DNA from: Opeltia flavorubescens
Taxonomy: Eukaryota; Ascomycota; Lecanoromycetes; Teloschistales; Teloschistaceae
Reading direction: 5' to 3'
Assembly: GCA_000442125.1 (NCBI GenBank)
Contig: KE546965.1
Coordinates: forward strand, 2,604,001 to 2,668,000
Length of the DNA: 64,000 nt
Numbering within the stretch: the first letter of the stretch is position 1; every line of letters begins with the position of its first letter. The position numbers were made by a program, and so were the translations under genes. The notes below the pieces were generated by a model. The model was not told the DNA's origin. It searched no databases and was given only the letters and a program-made list of their open reading frames with translations. This document shows positions 10,133-20,608 of the stretch, in pieces.

Positions 10133-11176
10133 TCAAGGTACAAAGACTAACCAATCTGCGTCAATATACCATGCCGTCCCAATGTCTCTGAGCCTCTTAA
10201 CAAGTATTGTCTCACTGTCAATACTCATTATAGCCCTCAGTACACCTGGAAGTTCCCTCACGATTGTCGAAACACCGTAAGTACCTCTTCCTCTGATAGT
10301 CAGATCGATCTGGTCGAGGATAGAGCCTGGGAGGTTGATTTGGGCCCCTGTGGTATAACCATTAACCTTCATATACTGCACTCGTCCACGCTGTATCAGT
10401 GATCCCAGTAGATGAGTCGTCGCAAACTCATAGTCGTAATCCAAAATGACATCGACATGTCCTAATCTCCCGAAATCGGTGAATTCCGTTCGATATTGGA
10501 GGACAGCGTAGGCATCCAAGTTCAGAGCCCTCAAAGCTGACCTATGCCTCGCGCATCCGACAACCCGCTTAGCGCCCAGGATTCGAGCCAACGAGATGGC
10601 CAAACGCCCATGTACCGATGTTGCACCCATGATCAGCACAGAGAAATCCCTTAGTAGATTCTCGCACCGTATCCTCAATGCTAGCCAAGAACAGAAAGCT
10701 GGCCAAACTAAAGCGGCAGCTCTGGTTGGGCTGAGTGCTGACGGAACAAGAACACAGGCATCTTTCGAAACATTGACATGTTCGGTAAAAGAGCCTTCCG
10801 TGCTGAAGAAGAACCTATTCCCAAGTGAATCTTCGCCAATGCCTTCGATACTTCGAGTATAGGTGGGGGCAAAATATCCGAGGAGTTCTTCGTGCCGGCA
10901 CTTGTGAAATGCATGTCGAGCGGTAGCCAGGACTTTGAGCTGAACGATATTTGACGACGGATCCGGTTCACGAGGTTTACGGATTGTGACAAGCCTGATA
11001 GACAGATCAACCTGTAAGAGGAAACCACGACGAGGAGCCAGTAACTGAGCTGAACTCACGCTTCTCTAATGGTAGAAAAGATACCCTAGCAAGTTGCTTA
11101 GGGTACAAACCTGGAGTATCCATTCCGAGTCTTCATTGCAGCCTACAGGAGGTTGAAGTCCACTGGAAATGGACAT
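10133..11176 (-). CDS. MDR-superfamily (quinone oxidoreductase-like) dehydrogenase
   Basis: Predicted NAD(P)-dependent medium-chain reductase, 326 aa from exons 11111-11176 and 10133-11044. The N-terminal GroES-like part contains VQLKVLATARHAFHKC and IEGIGEDSLGNRFFF. The Rossmann part contains the nucleotide-binding turn IMGATSVHGRLAISLARILGAKRVVGCARH. The zinc-ligand motifs of true alcohol dehydrogenases are not visible, which suits the zinc-free quinone/enoyl reductase branch. The first exon (MSISSGLQPPVG...) is inferred: reading upstream of the acceptor at 11044 finds no ATG in the same frame, but a GTTTGT donor at 11110 and a CTCAG acceptor connect it in phase 0. The substrate is unknown. 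The short first exon is the least certain part. Confidence 0.75.
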
Positions 11177-11447
11177 ACTTGTTCCAGAAGCTAGCTCTAG
11201 AGACCACAGGAAACGTGATCGTTTCTCAATACTGAGATTCAGGTTTCATGTGGCCGTTAGGTTCCTGCAGTGGTTTCGAGGTGGAGGATAGAGAAGTATT
11301 CCTTCGAGTTCAGAGATGTGATGATGAGATGACTGATAGAACGACACAGCTACACCAAAAGCGTCTTTCTCCGGGCCCGTCCCGTCCAATTACATACAGT
11401 ACGCGAATGATCACGTCTACAATCCATAATGCAACTGAAGCTTCAAG
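11177..11447. promoter_or_regulatory. Divergent promoter region of the MDR gene and ORC5
   Basis: 271 bp separate the two outward-facing start codons. The MDR start is inferred from a short first exon, so the left border is approximate. No TATA box or other named motif is evident. Confidence 0.45.
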
Positions 11448-12998
11448 ATGGCATCTTTACTTCCAGATGAGCTTCTTGCTTCACTCAACCAAGCTATCCA
11501 GTGCAGAGAGCTGCAGATTCAACAGCTCGCCTGTCTCATAGCTGTATGTTTACCAACCACTCTCAAATCAATCGCTCAAAAGTCCAGTAGTCCGACTTCC
11601 CCAGTCCGCCCAACCTTGTAATCCATGGGACCGAAGCGACAGGCAAGAGCCTCGCAATCAATGCGCTCCTGAATGCCATTGACTGCCCCAGTGCTGTCAT
11701 CCGTTCAAAAGAATGCATAACGACAAGACATCTCCTTGAACGGACTCTCGGTGAGATTCAGATTGTTTTGGGGGACAATGCCCGGTCAATTGATGGACGA
11801 TGCGAAAGCATCAGTGCCTTCGTTGTTCAATTGCAATTCCTCCTATCAGAGCGCCAGAGGAAATTCATTCTAGTGTTCGACAATATCGACCGCCAGCGAG
11901 AAGCTGCACCGACTCTGCTACCGGCTCTAGCACGCTTGGGAGAAACAGTGAGTACTATCCTGTATACAGCCCTTCTTTCTCTGATACAGAAGTTAGATAC
12001 CAAATCTCACAACCATCTTCATCATCACCTCCCCCCGTCCGCACCTCTTCCTCAAGCCCGGTATCCCACATATCCACTTCCCACCCTACACTCGCGCCGA
12101 GCTCCTTTCCCTCGTCTCCGCGTCTCCCCTCCCTCTCCAAGCCCCCACCAACCAATCATTCTCCTCTTCTCCTCCCATAAACGCACCCTCCTTCCCCCAG
12201 GCAGACCTCGACTTCCTCTACCCCCGCTTCGCAACCGCCGTCCACGACTCCCTCGCCCAAGCAGCGAGCAACACACTCCCTTCCTTCCAACGCCTCCTTA
12301 CCCGCCTCTGGCCCCCTTTCATCGCCCCAATCCTCAATAACCAGTACTCCCCCCGTGAATTCTCAAAACTCATGGTCCGAAACCGATATCTCTTCCAATC
12401 CGAAGACGCGCTTAGAGAGAACATCGTTCCTCCCCCGGCACCTTCAGCTCAGCCACAGAGCCTCAAAACTTCTTTAAAACAGCAGCTGAAACTACCGGTT
12501 ATACCTGCTCAGCTTCTTGTGACGGCATTTCTGGCATCGAATAATGTACCGAAGAATGATACTCTGCTTTTCTCGAAGTATAGCGCTTCGAAAAGGAAAC
12601 GGAAAGGTGGGGGCGGTGTTGCGCAACGGACGCCGAAGAAACAGAGTATGAATAAGCAGAGGAAGATTACGAGACGGATGCTTGGGCCGCAGGCTTTCGG
12701 GTTGGAGAGATTGTTGGCGATTCATGCTGCGTTGTTTCGGTATGAGGAGGATGATGATGATTTGGATATGGATAGCGGGAGGAGGAAGGCGGTAGCGAGA
12801 GGTGGGGGCGAAGCGGAGATCTTGACGCAGTTTGCGACGTTGGTGGGGATGAGGTTGGTTGTTAGGGCTGGTGCTTTGGCAGGAGGTGATCCGTTGGAGG
12901 CTGGGGGAGGGAAGTGGAAGGTTAATGTTGGGATGGGGTATGCGAGGCAGGTGGCCAGGGGGTTGAGGTTTGAGTTGGAGAATTATTTGTTGGAGTGA
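11448..12998 (+). CDS. ORC5: Origin recognition complex subunit 5
   Basis: AAA+-type subunit of the six-protein complex that marks replication origins and loads the MCM helicase. Exons 11448-11543, 11591-11947 and 11997-12998 give 484 aa. Intron 1 (GTATGT...CAGTAG) leads into DFPSPPNLVIHG, and the Walker A motif GTEATGKS is at residues 45-52. A Walker B-like segment FILVFDNIDR follows. Intron 2 (GTGAGT...TTAG) joins LGET to IPNLTTIFIITSPRP, a run characteristic of fungal Orc5. The C-terminal winged-helix region includes LLVTAFLASNNVPKNDTLLFSK and a Lys/Arg-rich stretch KRKRKGGGG. It is convergent with NOP2, 170 bp away. Identity is firm. Confidence 0.92.
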
Positions 12999-13168
12999 GG
13001 ATGGGATAGTATAGCGGGAACTACTTCCTGCGTCAGACGGAAGAAAGTCAAATTCCGAAGCTTACTATGGACATGTGAGAAAACGGAATCTACGAATGGG
13101 ATGCATCAGAAGCAGGTCAATTACATTATTGCCCGTTATCTGAATATTAAGCGAAATATGTTATTCAT

Positions 13169-15306
13169 TCATTGTACTGTCGTGGTATCGGCCTTGTGCA
13201 CATCATTTCCAGTCCCATTAACCTTCGCTGTCCCCCCGGTTCTCATCGTAGCTTTCGGATTGATGCCTTTCCTTCGAAGTCGCTGCCTCCTCGCCCTCTC
13301 CATGATCTTCTCATCCTCCTCATCATCGAAACCACCAAATGTATCTTCCTCCTCTCCTCTCCCATCCTCCACACCAATAGGCGTTTTATCAACCTCCATC
13401 TCTTCCGATCCACCAGCCTTATTCCCAACAGTAATTTCCGCTCCTTTCACACCCGCCGGAGTCGGCCCCACCTTCTTCAACTTCGCCACAAAAAACCCAT
13501 CAACATTATACTTGTGCGGATAAAACCTTCTCGTCCACCCCATCCTCTCATCAAACACTTTCCCCCTATACCTCCGAAACCCCTCAACCCCAAACCCCAA
13601 CCCCGTCTCCACAAGCTTCACATTCGGTCTCTTCCCCAACACATACTGCACAACCTGTTCATTCTCCTCCACACAAACGCTACACGTACTGTAAACCACA
13701 TATCCACCACTTTTACTTGCGTGATCCACGGAATCGATAGCGGAGAGGAGGAGCTGTTTCTGGAGGTGCGGGAGAGCGAGGAAGTCACGTTCGTTCTTGT
13801 TGGTTTTTATCGAAGGGTCCTTTGCGATGACGCCGGTGCCGGAGCAGGGGGCGTCGAGGAGGACGCGATCGAAGCCGCCGATTATGGTGGGGAAGGAGCG
13901 GGCGTCGTGGGAGGAGATTATGGTGTTGCGGACGCCGAGGCGGTGGATGTTGCCGATTAGGGCTTTTGCGCGGGGGCGGGAGGGGTCGTTGGCGAACAGG
14001 ATGCCTAAATTCAAATCAATTTAGAAAGAAAATCATCTAGGATTTTTTTTGCGGATGTGTGAATGGCTGGAATGGTGAACAAGGGGAGGAATAAAATGCG
14101 CCCATTACCTGTATTCTTCATTAAAGCGGCAATATATGTGGATTTACCGCCTGGAGCAGCTGCCATTTCAAGAATACGTTCATTTTCCTGCGGTGCGAGG
14201 GCCATGACTGGGAGGAAGGATGATGCGGCTTGTAGTATGTAGTGTCCGGCTAGGTATTCAGGTGTTGCACCTAAGGGTACTTGCGATTCGAAAATCTGCA
14301 AGCCGACCTTCGACCATTTCCCCACTGGCTCAAGGGTGACGCCTCGATTGATAAGAGTCTGGGCAAGGGCACGCCGGGAGGTGCGAAGAGTGTTTGTGCG
14401 GATGACGAGAGGACGAGGGGTCTCGTTGCTTTCGAAGAAGGCGAAGGCTTCGCTGGGAGTGAAGAGGGAGAAAAGCTTTTCGGCAAGGTAAGGGGAGTAG
14501 CCATAGTAAATACATATGTCGTCCAGAAGTTGAGCGGTGTAGGAGGAGCGAGATCGTGACGGGTCACGAAGCTTAGAGAAATTGTCGAGGATGCGGATTG
14601 TGTCGGTGATGCGGGTGCGGAGAAATTGTAAATCAGGTGCCAGTCTTGACGAACTAGCTTGTGCATCTGTAAGATCGTCTTGTTCTGTAGAGATATTTGT
14701 TTGCAGGGTAGCATCTTGAAGTTCCTGAGCAGCATGCAGTGCTTCTTCCTCTTGCGCAGACTCAAGCTTCCGTGACAAGCCTTCAATGTTCGCCGCTGTC
14801 AGCTTCTCTTCGGCATCTGATGCATCTTCGTCGTCGGAGAATCGTGCGGTTTGTTGAGGATCAGAATCGTAGACAGAGGACCCAGACTCGAGAAAGTCGT
14901 CCTGCAGCGCATCTCCATTCTCCAGGGGATTGTCTCCTGGACCATCTGCTGCCTCACTGGCGTCGGATATATCTCCCCTAAGTAGATCTGTAGCATCGTC
15001 GTCTGAGGTGTCTTCACTCAAGATGACCGGTTTCGCGGGTTTCTTAGTTGCTGGGCCATTCGCCGTCCCTGGAGATCTCCCATTGACAAAGCTACCCTTA
15101 GTGCTCCCTTTCAAACCGGAGTTCGAAGTCTTCCCGGCAGACTTGCTGCCATTGGCGGCTGGTCTCTTCTCCTCGTTTCTCTTCCTCCTTTTCCCGGCGA
15201 TTCCGTCGTCAGCCTCCGTCGCTCGTCTTTTCTTGAGAGAAGATACTTTGAATTCGTCTAGGGGCGGTGGCGGACCTTGCTTCTTCATACGGCGACCCAC
15301 ACCCAT
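13169..15306 (-). CDS. NOP2: 25S rRNA (cytosine-C5) methyltransferase Nop2
   Basis: Nucleolar enzyme that adds m5C to large-subunit rRNA and is needed for 60S assembly. Exons 14109-15306 and 13169-14004 give 677 aa. The N-terminal 200 residues are Lys-rich and then acidic, typical of nucleolar proteins. The family block DICIYYGYSPYLAEKLFSLF precedes the SAM-binding motif EMAAAPGGKSTYIAALMKNTG. The two catalytic cysteines are in LDAPCSGTGVI and YSTCSVCVEENE. The intron (14005-14108, ACAG|GTAATG...TTTAG) joins NTG to ILFANDPSRPR. The C-terminus has an acidic run and a basic end. It is divergent from CWC27 over 228 bp. Confidence 0.95.
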
Positions 15307-15534
15307 TTTGAATCAGAGAATTGAATATTGTCTCTGCTGCCGCAAACAAATACCCAGTGAGACCAATTGGCGGCTCTCAGAATTATACAGATGAAATAAT
15401 TGTGGGTTGAAGCTAGCGATAGCATGAATTTGCTTAAACCCGATATATCCGGGACAAGATATTTCTGATTGTGAAACATCTTGCGAATAGTTGAACTTGG
15501 ATCGCGACTACAGCTAACGGTAGAGGTGGTCAAA
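15307..15534. promoter_or_regulatory. Shared 228-bp divergent promoter of NOP2 and CWC27
   Basis: The start codons of a ribosome-biogenesis gene and a spliceosome gene point away from each other with 228 bp between them. No TATA box is visible, as is common for constitutive fungal promoters. Confidence 0.6.
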
Positions 15535-17220
15535 ATGAGCTCGCTTTACAACCTCGAGCCACAGCCTACCGCGAAGGTCTTACTGGAAACCACTTCTGGT
15601 GACATATCCCTGGAGCTCTTCGCGAAACAAACCCCTCTCGCTTCCCGCAATTTCCTCCAGCTGTGCCTCGATGGCTATTACAACAACACGATATTTCACC
15701 GGCTGGTACCAGGATTCGTCATTCAGGGAGGTGACCCCACAGGTACTGGCGAAGGTGGAGAAGCCTTCTACGATGGAGGTTTATTCGAAGATGAATTCCA
15801 CAGCCGGCTCAAGTTCAATCGAAGAGGATTACTTGGAATGGCAAACACGGGACGAAAGAACGATAATGGGAGTCAATTCTTTCTTACCTTAGGCCCAACG
15901 CCGGAATTGGAAGGTCGGAACACCATGTTTGGACGTGTGGTTGGCGATACGATCTATAATCTCATGAAGATGGGGGAAGCGGAGCTGATAGCTGAGGGCA
16001 ATGAACGACCGCTATATCCTACAAAGATAACTGGTGCAGACATACTTGTCAATCCGTTCCCAGATATGGTCAAAAGAGACTTGGTGCAAACGAAGCGTAG
16101 CTTGGATAAGCCGCAAGAGAAGGAGGTCAAGAAGAAGAGTAAGAAAAAAGGTGGAAAGACGCTGCTGAGTTTCGAAGAAGATGAGGCTATAGACGGTGGT
16201 GGATCCTTACTGAAGAAAGAGAAATTCAACCCCAAACTAGTCTCAGCAGGAGCGGCATCAGATACAGCTGCAGAAACGAAAATAGGCGAGAACGGAAGTC
16301 CGATCCCGAACTCCATCCACACCAGCAAAACCAAAGCCAACACCACCGAAGAAAAACCCATTTCAAAGCCCATCCGCCGCAAAACCCAGGCCTCACCCTC
16401 ACCACCACCACCAGCCCAATACCCCGATCCAAACACCCAACTTCCCCTCCCAAATCCCTCCTCACCCTCATCATCCCCCACACCCTCTCCCCCACCCTCC
16501 CCCGTCGAAAAGGTCTCCTCCCTCCTCGCCCACACAAACGCACAAATCGCCTCCCTAAAAGCCTCCATGAAACGCACCATCCCCTCCGCACCCATCAACG
16601 AACCCCGCAAAAAATCAGCCCTAGAAGCCATGATACCCGAGACCGCAACCAGGGGACGGAAAAGAAAACATGGTGCTGTTGCTGGGAACGGAGAAATGGG
16701 GAAGGACGCCAGGACAATGGATATTCTAAGGGCGTTTCGGGAGAAATTGGAAAGTGCCGCGCCGGCGGAGACGACTTCGAAAACACCTGTGCCGGAGATA
16801 CGTAGTGGTGACGTGGCGGAATCTAATAATGCTGGCATCACTGGCGTTGAAGAGGATGGAGAAGACGAGGAGGAGGCGACGCTATGCGACCTCCATTTCA
16901 TAGCACACTGCCAATCTTGTCAATCTTGGGACAAGCAACATCTCTCCACCACCACCGATACCAACAATAACAACGACGAAGACGACGATAACACATGGAT
17001 GTCCCATGTTTTGAACTTTGACAAGGATCGCCTTGGGAAGGATTTGAGTTGGAGGAAGAAGAATGAGGATGATCTTGTTGTTATTGATCCGAGGGAGAAG
17101 GCGAAGGATCTTAAGGAGGAGCAGAGGGGGAAGAGATTTAAGGGTGGAGGTGCCGCGGCTGGGAGAGCTTGGGATAGGGAGAGGGAGAGAGGGAAGGTCG
17201 GGGGTGGGAGAGGGGGATGA
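15535..17220 (+). CDS. CWC27: Spliceosome-associated cyclophilin Cwc27
   Basis: Intronless gene, 561 aa. Residues 1-170 form a cyclophilin domain (FHRLVPGFVIQGGDPTGTG, GLLGMANTGRKNDNGSQFFLTLG, NTMFGRVVGDT) followed by the family continuation YPTKITGADILVNPFPDMVKR. This domain order, with a long charged and low-complexity C-terminal half, is that of Cwc27, a component of activated spliceosomes. In place of the active-site Trp region, I read ELEGRNTMFG, where Trp is replaced by Glu/Gly, in line with the known low isomerase activity of this group. The C-terminus has acidic and KEEQRGKRFKGGG-type basic patches. The start at 15535 begins MSSLYNLEPQPTAKV, the usual family N-terminus. Confidence 0.93.
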   Translation: MSSLYNLEPQPTAKVLLETTSGDISLELFAKQTPLASRNFLQLCLDGYYNNTIFHRLVPGFVIQGGDPTGTGEGGEAFYDGGLFEDEFHSRLKFNRRGLLGMANTGRKNDNGSQFFLTLGPTPELEGRNTMFGRVVGDTIYNLMKMGEAELIAEGNERPLYPTKITGADILVNPFPDMVKRDLVQTKRSLDKPQEKEVKKKSKKKGGKTLLSFEEDEAIDGGGSLLKKEKFNPKLVSAGAASDTAAETKIGENGSPIPNSIHTSKTKANTTEEKPISKPIRRKTQASPSPPPPAQYPDPNTQLPLPNPSSPSSSPTPSPPPSPVEKVSSLLAHTNAQIASLKASMKRTIPSAPINEPRKKSALEAMIPETATRGRKRKHGAVAGNGEMGKDARTMDILRAFREKLESAAPAETTSKTPVPEIRSGDVAESNNAGITGVEEDGEDEEEATLCDLHFIAHCQSCQSWDKQHLSTTTDTNNNNDEDDDNTWMSHVLNFDKDRLGKDLSWRKKNEDDLVVIDPREKAKDLKEEQRGKRFKGGGAAAGRAWDRERERGKVGGGRGG

Positions 17221-17570
17221 AATGCTCGATATTCAATATTTGATCCTATGAGTCTTCACAATCAATATCATGTGTGGTCAATGTAATGCCATGTCTACTA
17301 TTCATAATCGTCTCCAGGATCATTTGTGCTTCAGGTACTTTTCTACATTTTGGTGAAGGGTGTAGGAATTAATTCAATGGACCTGCTCCTATGCCATCCC
17401 ATCCTAATAACAATATTCTCAAATCGAAATTTCATCCAGTTCAAATTCATATCCATCACGTTTGTTCATGATACAGAATCTTCCACCAAAATACATATCT
17501 CGACCTATTCAATTGATCAATATCTTCTCAACTTGCTCCCCTCTTCTCTTTCCCATTATGACTATCTTTA
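17221..17570. other. Intergenic, AT-rich, no gene seen
   Basis: 3' flank of CWC27 up to the MITE. It is AT-rich with only short frames and should contain the CWC27 polyadenylation region. Confidence 0.5.
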
Positions 17571-17789
17571 TCCTATCCCCTGCTACTCATGGCATCAAAA
17601 AGCCTGACGCACATTCCCCAGTGTTTTTTTGGTTCAGGGAGTCGCCAAGGTGATGACTATTTCGATAAAGTCGGATTTCTCGTAGCCTGTAATACATGGT
17701 AGTGGATTACATGTAGAGCCTCTCAACCTGAAACGAAGGGAAGACGGTCTTGGTAACCCATATTCTCAGTGCTATAGCAAGGGATGGGA
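17571..17789 (+). mobile_element. MITE copy 2, same family as 9733-9983
   Basis: A 219-bp element with the same ends (TCCTATCCCCTGCT on the left, AGCAAGGGATGGGA on the right) and the same order of internal blocks, such as GGCATCAAAAAGCCTG and TACATGTAGAGCCTCTC. It lacks a central stretch of about 40 bp present in copy 1 and differs by many point changes, so the insertions are not recent. The left flank is TA; the right flank reads CA, a likely mutated TA. Confidence 0.85.
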
Positions 17790-18456
17790 CAATTATTGTT
17801 GTGGAAATGAGTACAATGGGTGCTTGATGAGGACGATGGCCGAGGATCTCAATTCAGAATTCAGAATGATGATGGGAAGAAGTAGAGACGGGGAGGGACA
17901 CGGATGCAGGGACCCGTGGTCTTTTTTGTGATACTTGCCAATTAGGGCGAGGTTATTTTCTTTGGTCTGCTCCGGGCTACGGCGGAGGATCATTTCCTGA
18001 TTAAGATGATCGTATTGTTTTCGAGACTTCATTTTCCAGGTCCTATGATATATTCATTTGGCAGGGCGTAAGACTTAACAGATGATTTTCATCTGGAAGA
18101 TGAACAACGATACAGCTGTAAACCGCGGAGAAAATTAGAAATCAAAACAGTAGGGATTTAAAATCTTTGTAGTACAGAAAGTATCGTCATCTATCATACA
18201 ATCCTCCCTGACTCAAATAAGCTACGATTGAAGTCTCATTCCCGTCATAAATCTTACAACCCATACGTATCTCGTACACCCCACCATGCACCCCATATCC
18301 CACCCAATGAAGATAGATCCGGGAAAGATGTATCCCAGGACCCTGGAAAAAAAAGGTGATAATCATACACATGTCCAACCCACATTTCCAACCATCCATC
18401 CCCACAACCGAATAATGATCTCATTATACCTACTTTTTCCTTGCCTCTTGATAAGA
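17790..18456. other. Intergenic, no gene seen
   Basis: About 670 bp between MITE copy 2 and the laccase stop codon. There are short frames on both strands without coding character, and it should include the laccase 3' UTR. Confidence 0.5.
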
Positions 18457-20608
18457 TCAAAGCCCCGAATCAATTTGAGCAACAACATTATGCCCCGAAT
18501 AATCCGACCAGTCGCGACAAGTCTGCGGCACAACCTACACACACACATTAGCCAAAACAGTTCTCCCCATTCCCCAAAATCAACTCAAGTCAAAACAACA
18601 ACGACATACCTGCGGCACAGTCCTCTGCTTAATCTTATCCGGCTGCTCCATCAAATTCACATACAACCCCGCACTGACATGCCACGCGATATGGCAATGG
18701 AAAGGCCAAACACCCGGATTATCAGTGTCGTACTGTATCACGAGATACCCCTGCGCTTGGACAATCTGCACGTCTCGACGCGTGGTGTAGGGGAAATTTG
18801 TGATTTGACCGTCCCAGGTTCCTGTGCCCTGTGAGATAATGTCAGCTCCAAGACTTTGCAATGTGTTCGTTTGAAGAAGAGGAAATCTCGTTACCTCTGC
18901 GAGAACAAAGAAGTTATGGCCGTGGAGATGCATGGGGTGGGCGACGAAGAAGTTGTTGTGGACGATTATGCGGACGGAAGCGTTGCTGCCGAAGTTGTAG
19001 ACGTTCCATTGCTGTTGGCGTTTTTGTCAGCTGTGGTGTTCTTGAGAAAATTAGGACAGAGATGGGGTTTTCACGAACCGGATCATATGGGTAAGAAGTA
19101 TTGCCCGCCGCTGCGAGGAGCAAGACTGGATGATCGTAATTCGCACGGAAGGACTGCTGATTCATTGCCCACACATTAGTGCCGGTAGAATTCGGGCCGA
19201 ATGTGATGGCAATGTCCTGTGTCGTGGCTGCATTCTGCAAAGCTGGGAAGGGGAACAATGGCCGCGTTTTGGTCAAAGGATCCTAAAGGCTGTGAGTCTA
19301 GTATTACATGTCCAGCCAAGAACTTGACTCACGTTCCCACAAAACGTGTTGTCGAATACCTGGGCAGTCGATTCGGGGGTTTTGGTCTTATTGGCCTTCT
19401 CGTAATAGATGGCAGCTACTGCATATGGCTGGTTAACGGAAGCGCATCTTTCCGTAAGGTTTGACCGCATGAAGACGGAAGAAGTTGGTGACATGGTTCC
19501 CTTGACGATGACATCGGTACGTTGCCCAATCTGAGAGCTGATTAGTAAATGTTGACTCAACAGCTTTGAGAGACTTACACCAAGAGTGACTACGTTGGTT
19601 GAAAATGGAACAACCGGTACAAAGTCTTGCGCAATGACCGTCATGTTATGATTGTCGATTGAGAACCGCAGCATAGAGTCCGCTCCCGCATTGATCAGCC
19701 TCAATCGGTGCGTCTTTCCACTCTGAAAGTTGAACTTCGCTATCCCAGCATTGGGCGTGCAGGCCGGACCTCCTGCAGGGATCTTGCTGCAGTCAAAGTC
19801 CATCTTACCGTTGATCAGATTGTTGTCAGATTTTGGAGGCGGTTTATTAGTCATGACTTGCTCCACCAGCTCAAAGTATTCTGTATGGTACCAATCATTC
19901 AGCAGTACTGGTCCAAGATCGGTATCGTAGAAGACGTTTTCATGAGGACCATGGATGATCATCGGTCCGAAAAGGCCGCCTGCATACTGGCCGCTGTAGT
20001 GGGAATGATACCAAGAAGTGCCAAAGAGATCTGCCTTAAAGGTATAGGTGAGAGATTTTCCGGGAGCGATTGGACATTGTTGAACAGCTGGAACACCATC
20101 AAACCAAGGAGTGGCTCGCTGGAGAATACCGTGCCAATGGATAGCGGTCCCTTCTTCGGGCTCAGCGATCTGGTTATGCACGGTGATCGAGAAGGTGTCT
20201 CCCCAATTGGCTTCAATAGTAGGTCCTGGGAATTGGCCATTGATTAACAATACACTTTTGTTGACGCCATCAGGCGCTATATTGCCACGAGCAATGGTAA
20301 AGTCGTAAGAGCGAATGACTCCTGTAACGTATTAGCTAAGTGCTCGAACGACTAAGATGGAACTATCGTCTAAGGAGAGATCCCCAATCCAGATTTCGAC
20401 GTACCGGTTGTAGGCGAGTTTTCGTAGGGGTTGGTTCTTGCTGCTTGTCTCGTACCCCATGGGAATCCATTTTGGAGAGGCTTTTCCAATATCAGCTGCC
20501 ACTTTATCTGCTATGCCATGGCGGAGAACCTACACCTGACAGGAACTGAGGGAAAGTGGGTGCACTTAGAGTGCCCAACAACGAGAGACCTGGCCGTGTG
20601 AGCTGCAT
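18457..20608 (-). CDS. Secreted laccase / ascomycete multicopper oxidase
   Basis: Blue multicopper oxidase that oxidises phenols and reduces O2 to water outside the cell. Eight exons: 20534-20608, 20405-20480, 19579-20321, 19333-19530, 19079-19282, 18895-19011, 18610-18828, 18457-18522; 565 aa. Exon 1 encodes a signal-type start (MQLTRPGLSLLGTLSAPTF). All four copper motifs are intact: HWHG 112-115, WYHSHYSGQYAGG (HSH 156-158), HPMHLHGH 457-464, HCHIAWHVSAGL 515-526 with an axial Leu. The C-terminus TCRDWSDYSGHNVVAQIDSGL suits the family. Intron 3 (19531-19578) is 48 nt and stop-free. The last intron has two possible acceptors 12 nt apart. The join of exons 1 and 2 is the weakest point: the intron used here (20481-20533) ends in AAAG, and other acceptors nearby keep the frame. 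Confidence 0.92.

Noticed and set aside
15954-16901. 315-residue minus-strand frame opposite CWC27
   Set aside because: Antisense shadow of the CWC27 low-complexity half, with Gly/Glu-rich composition produced by the complementary codons.
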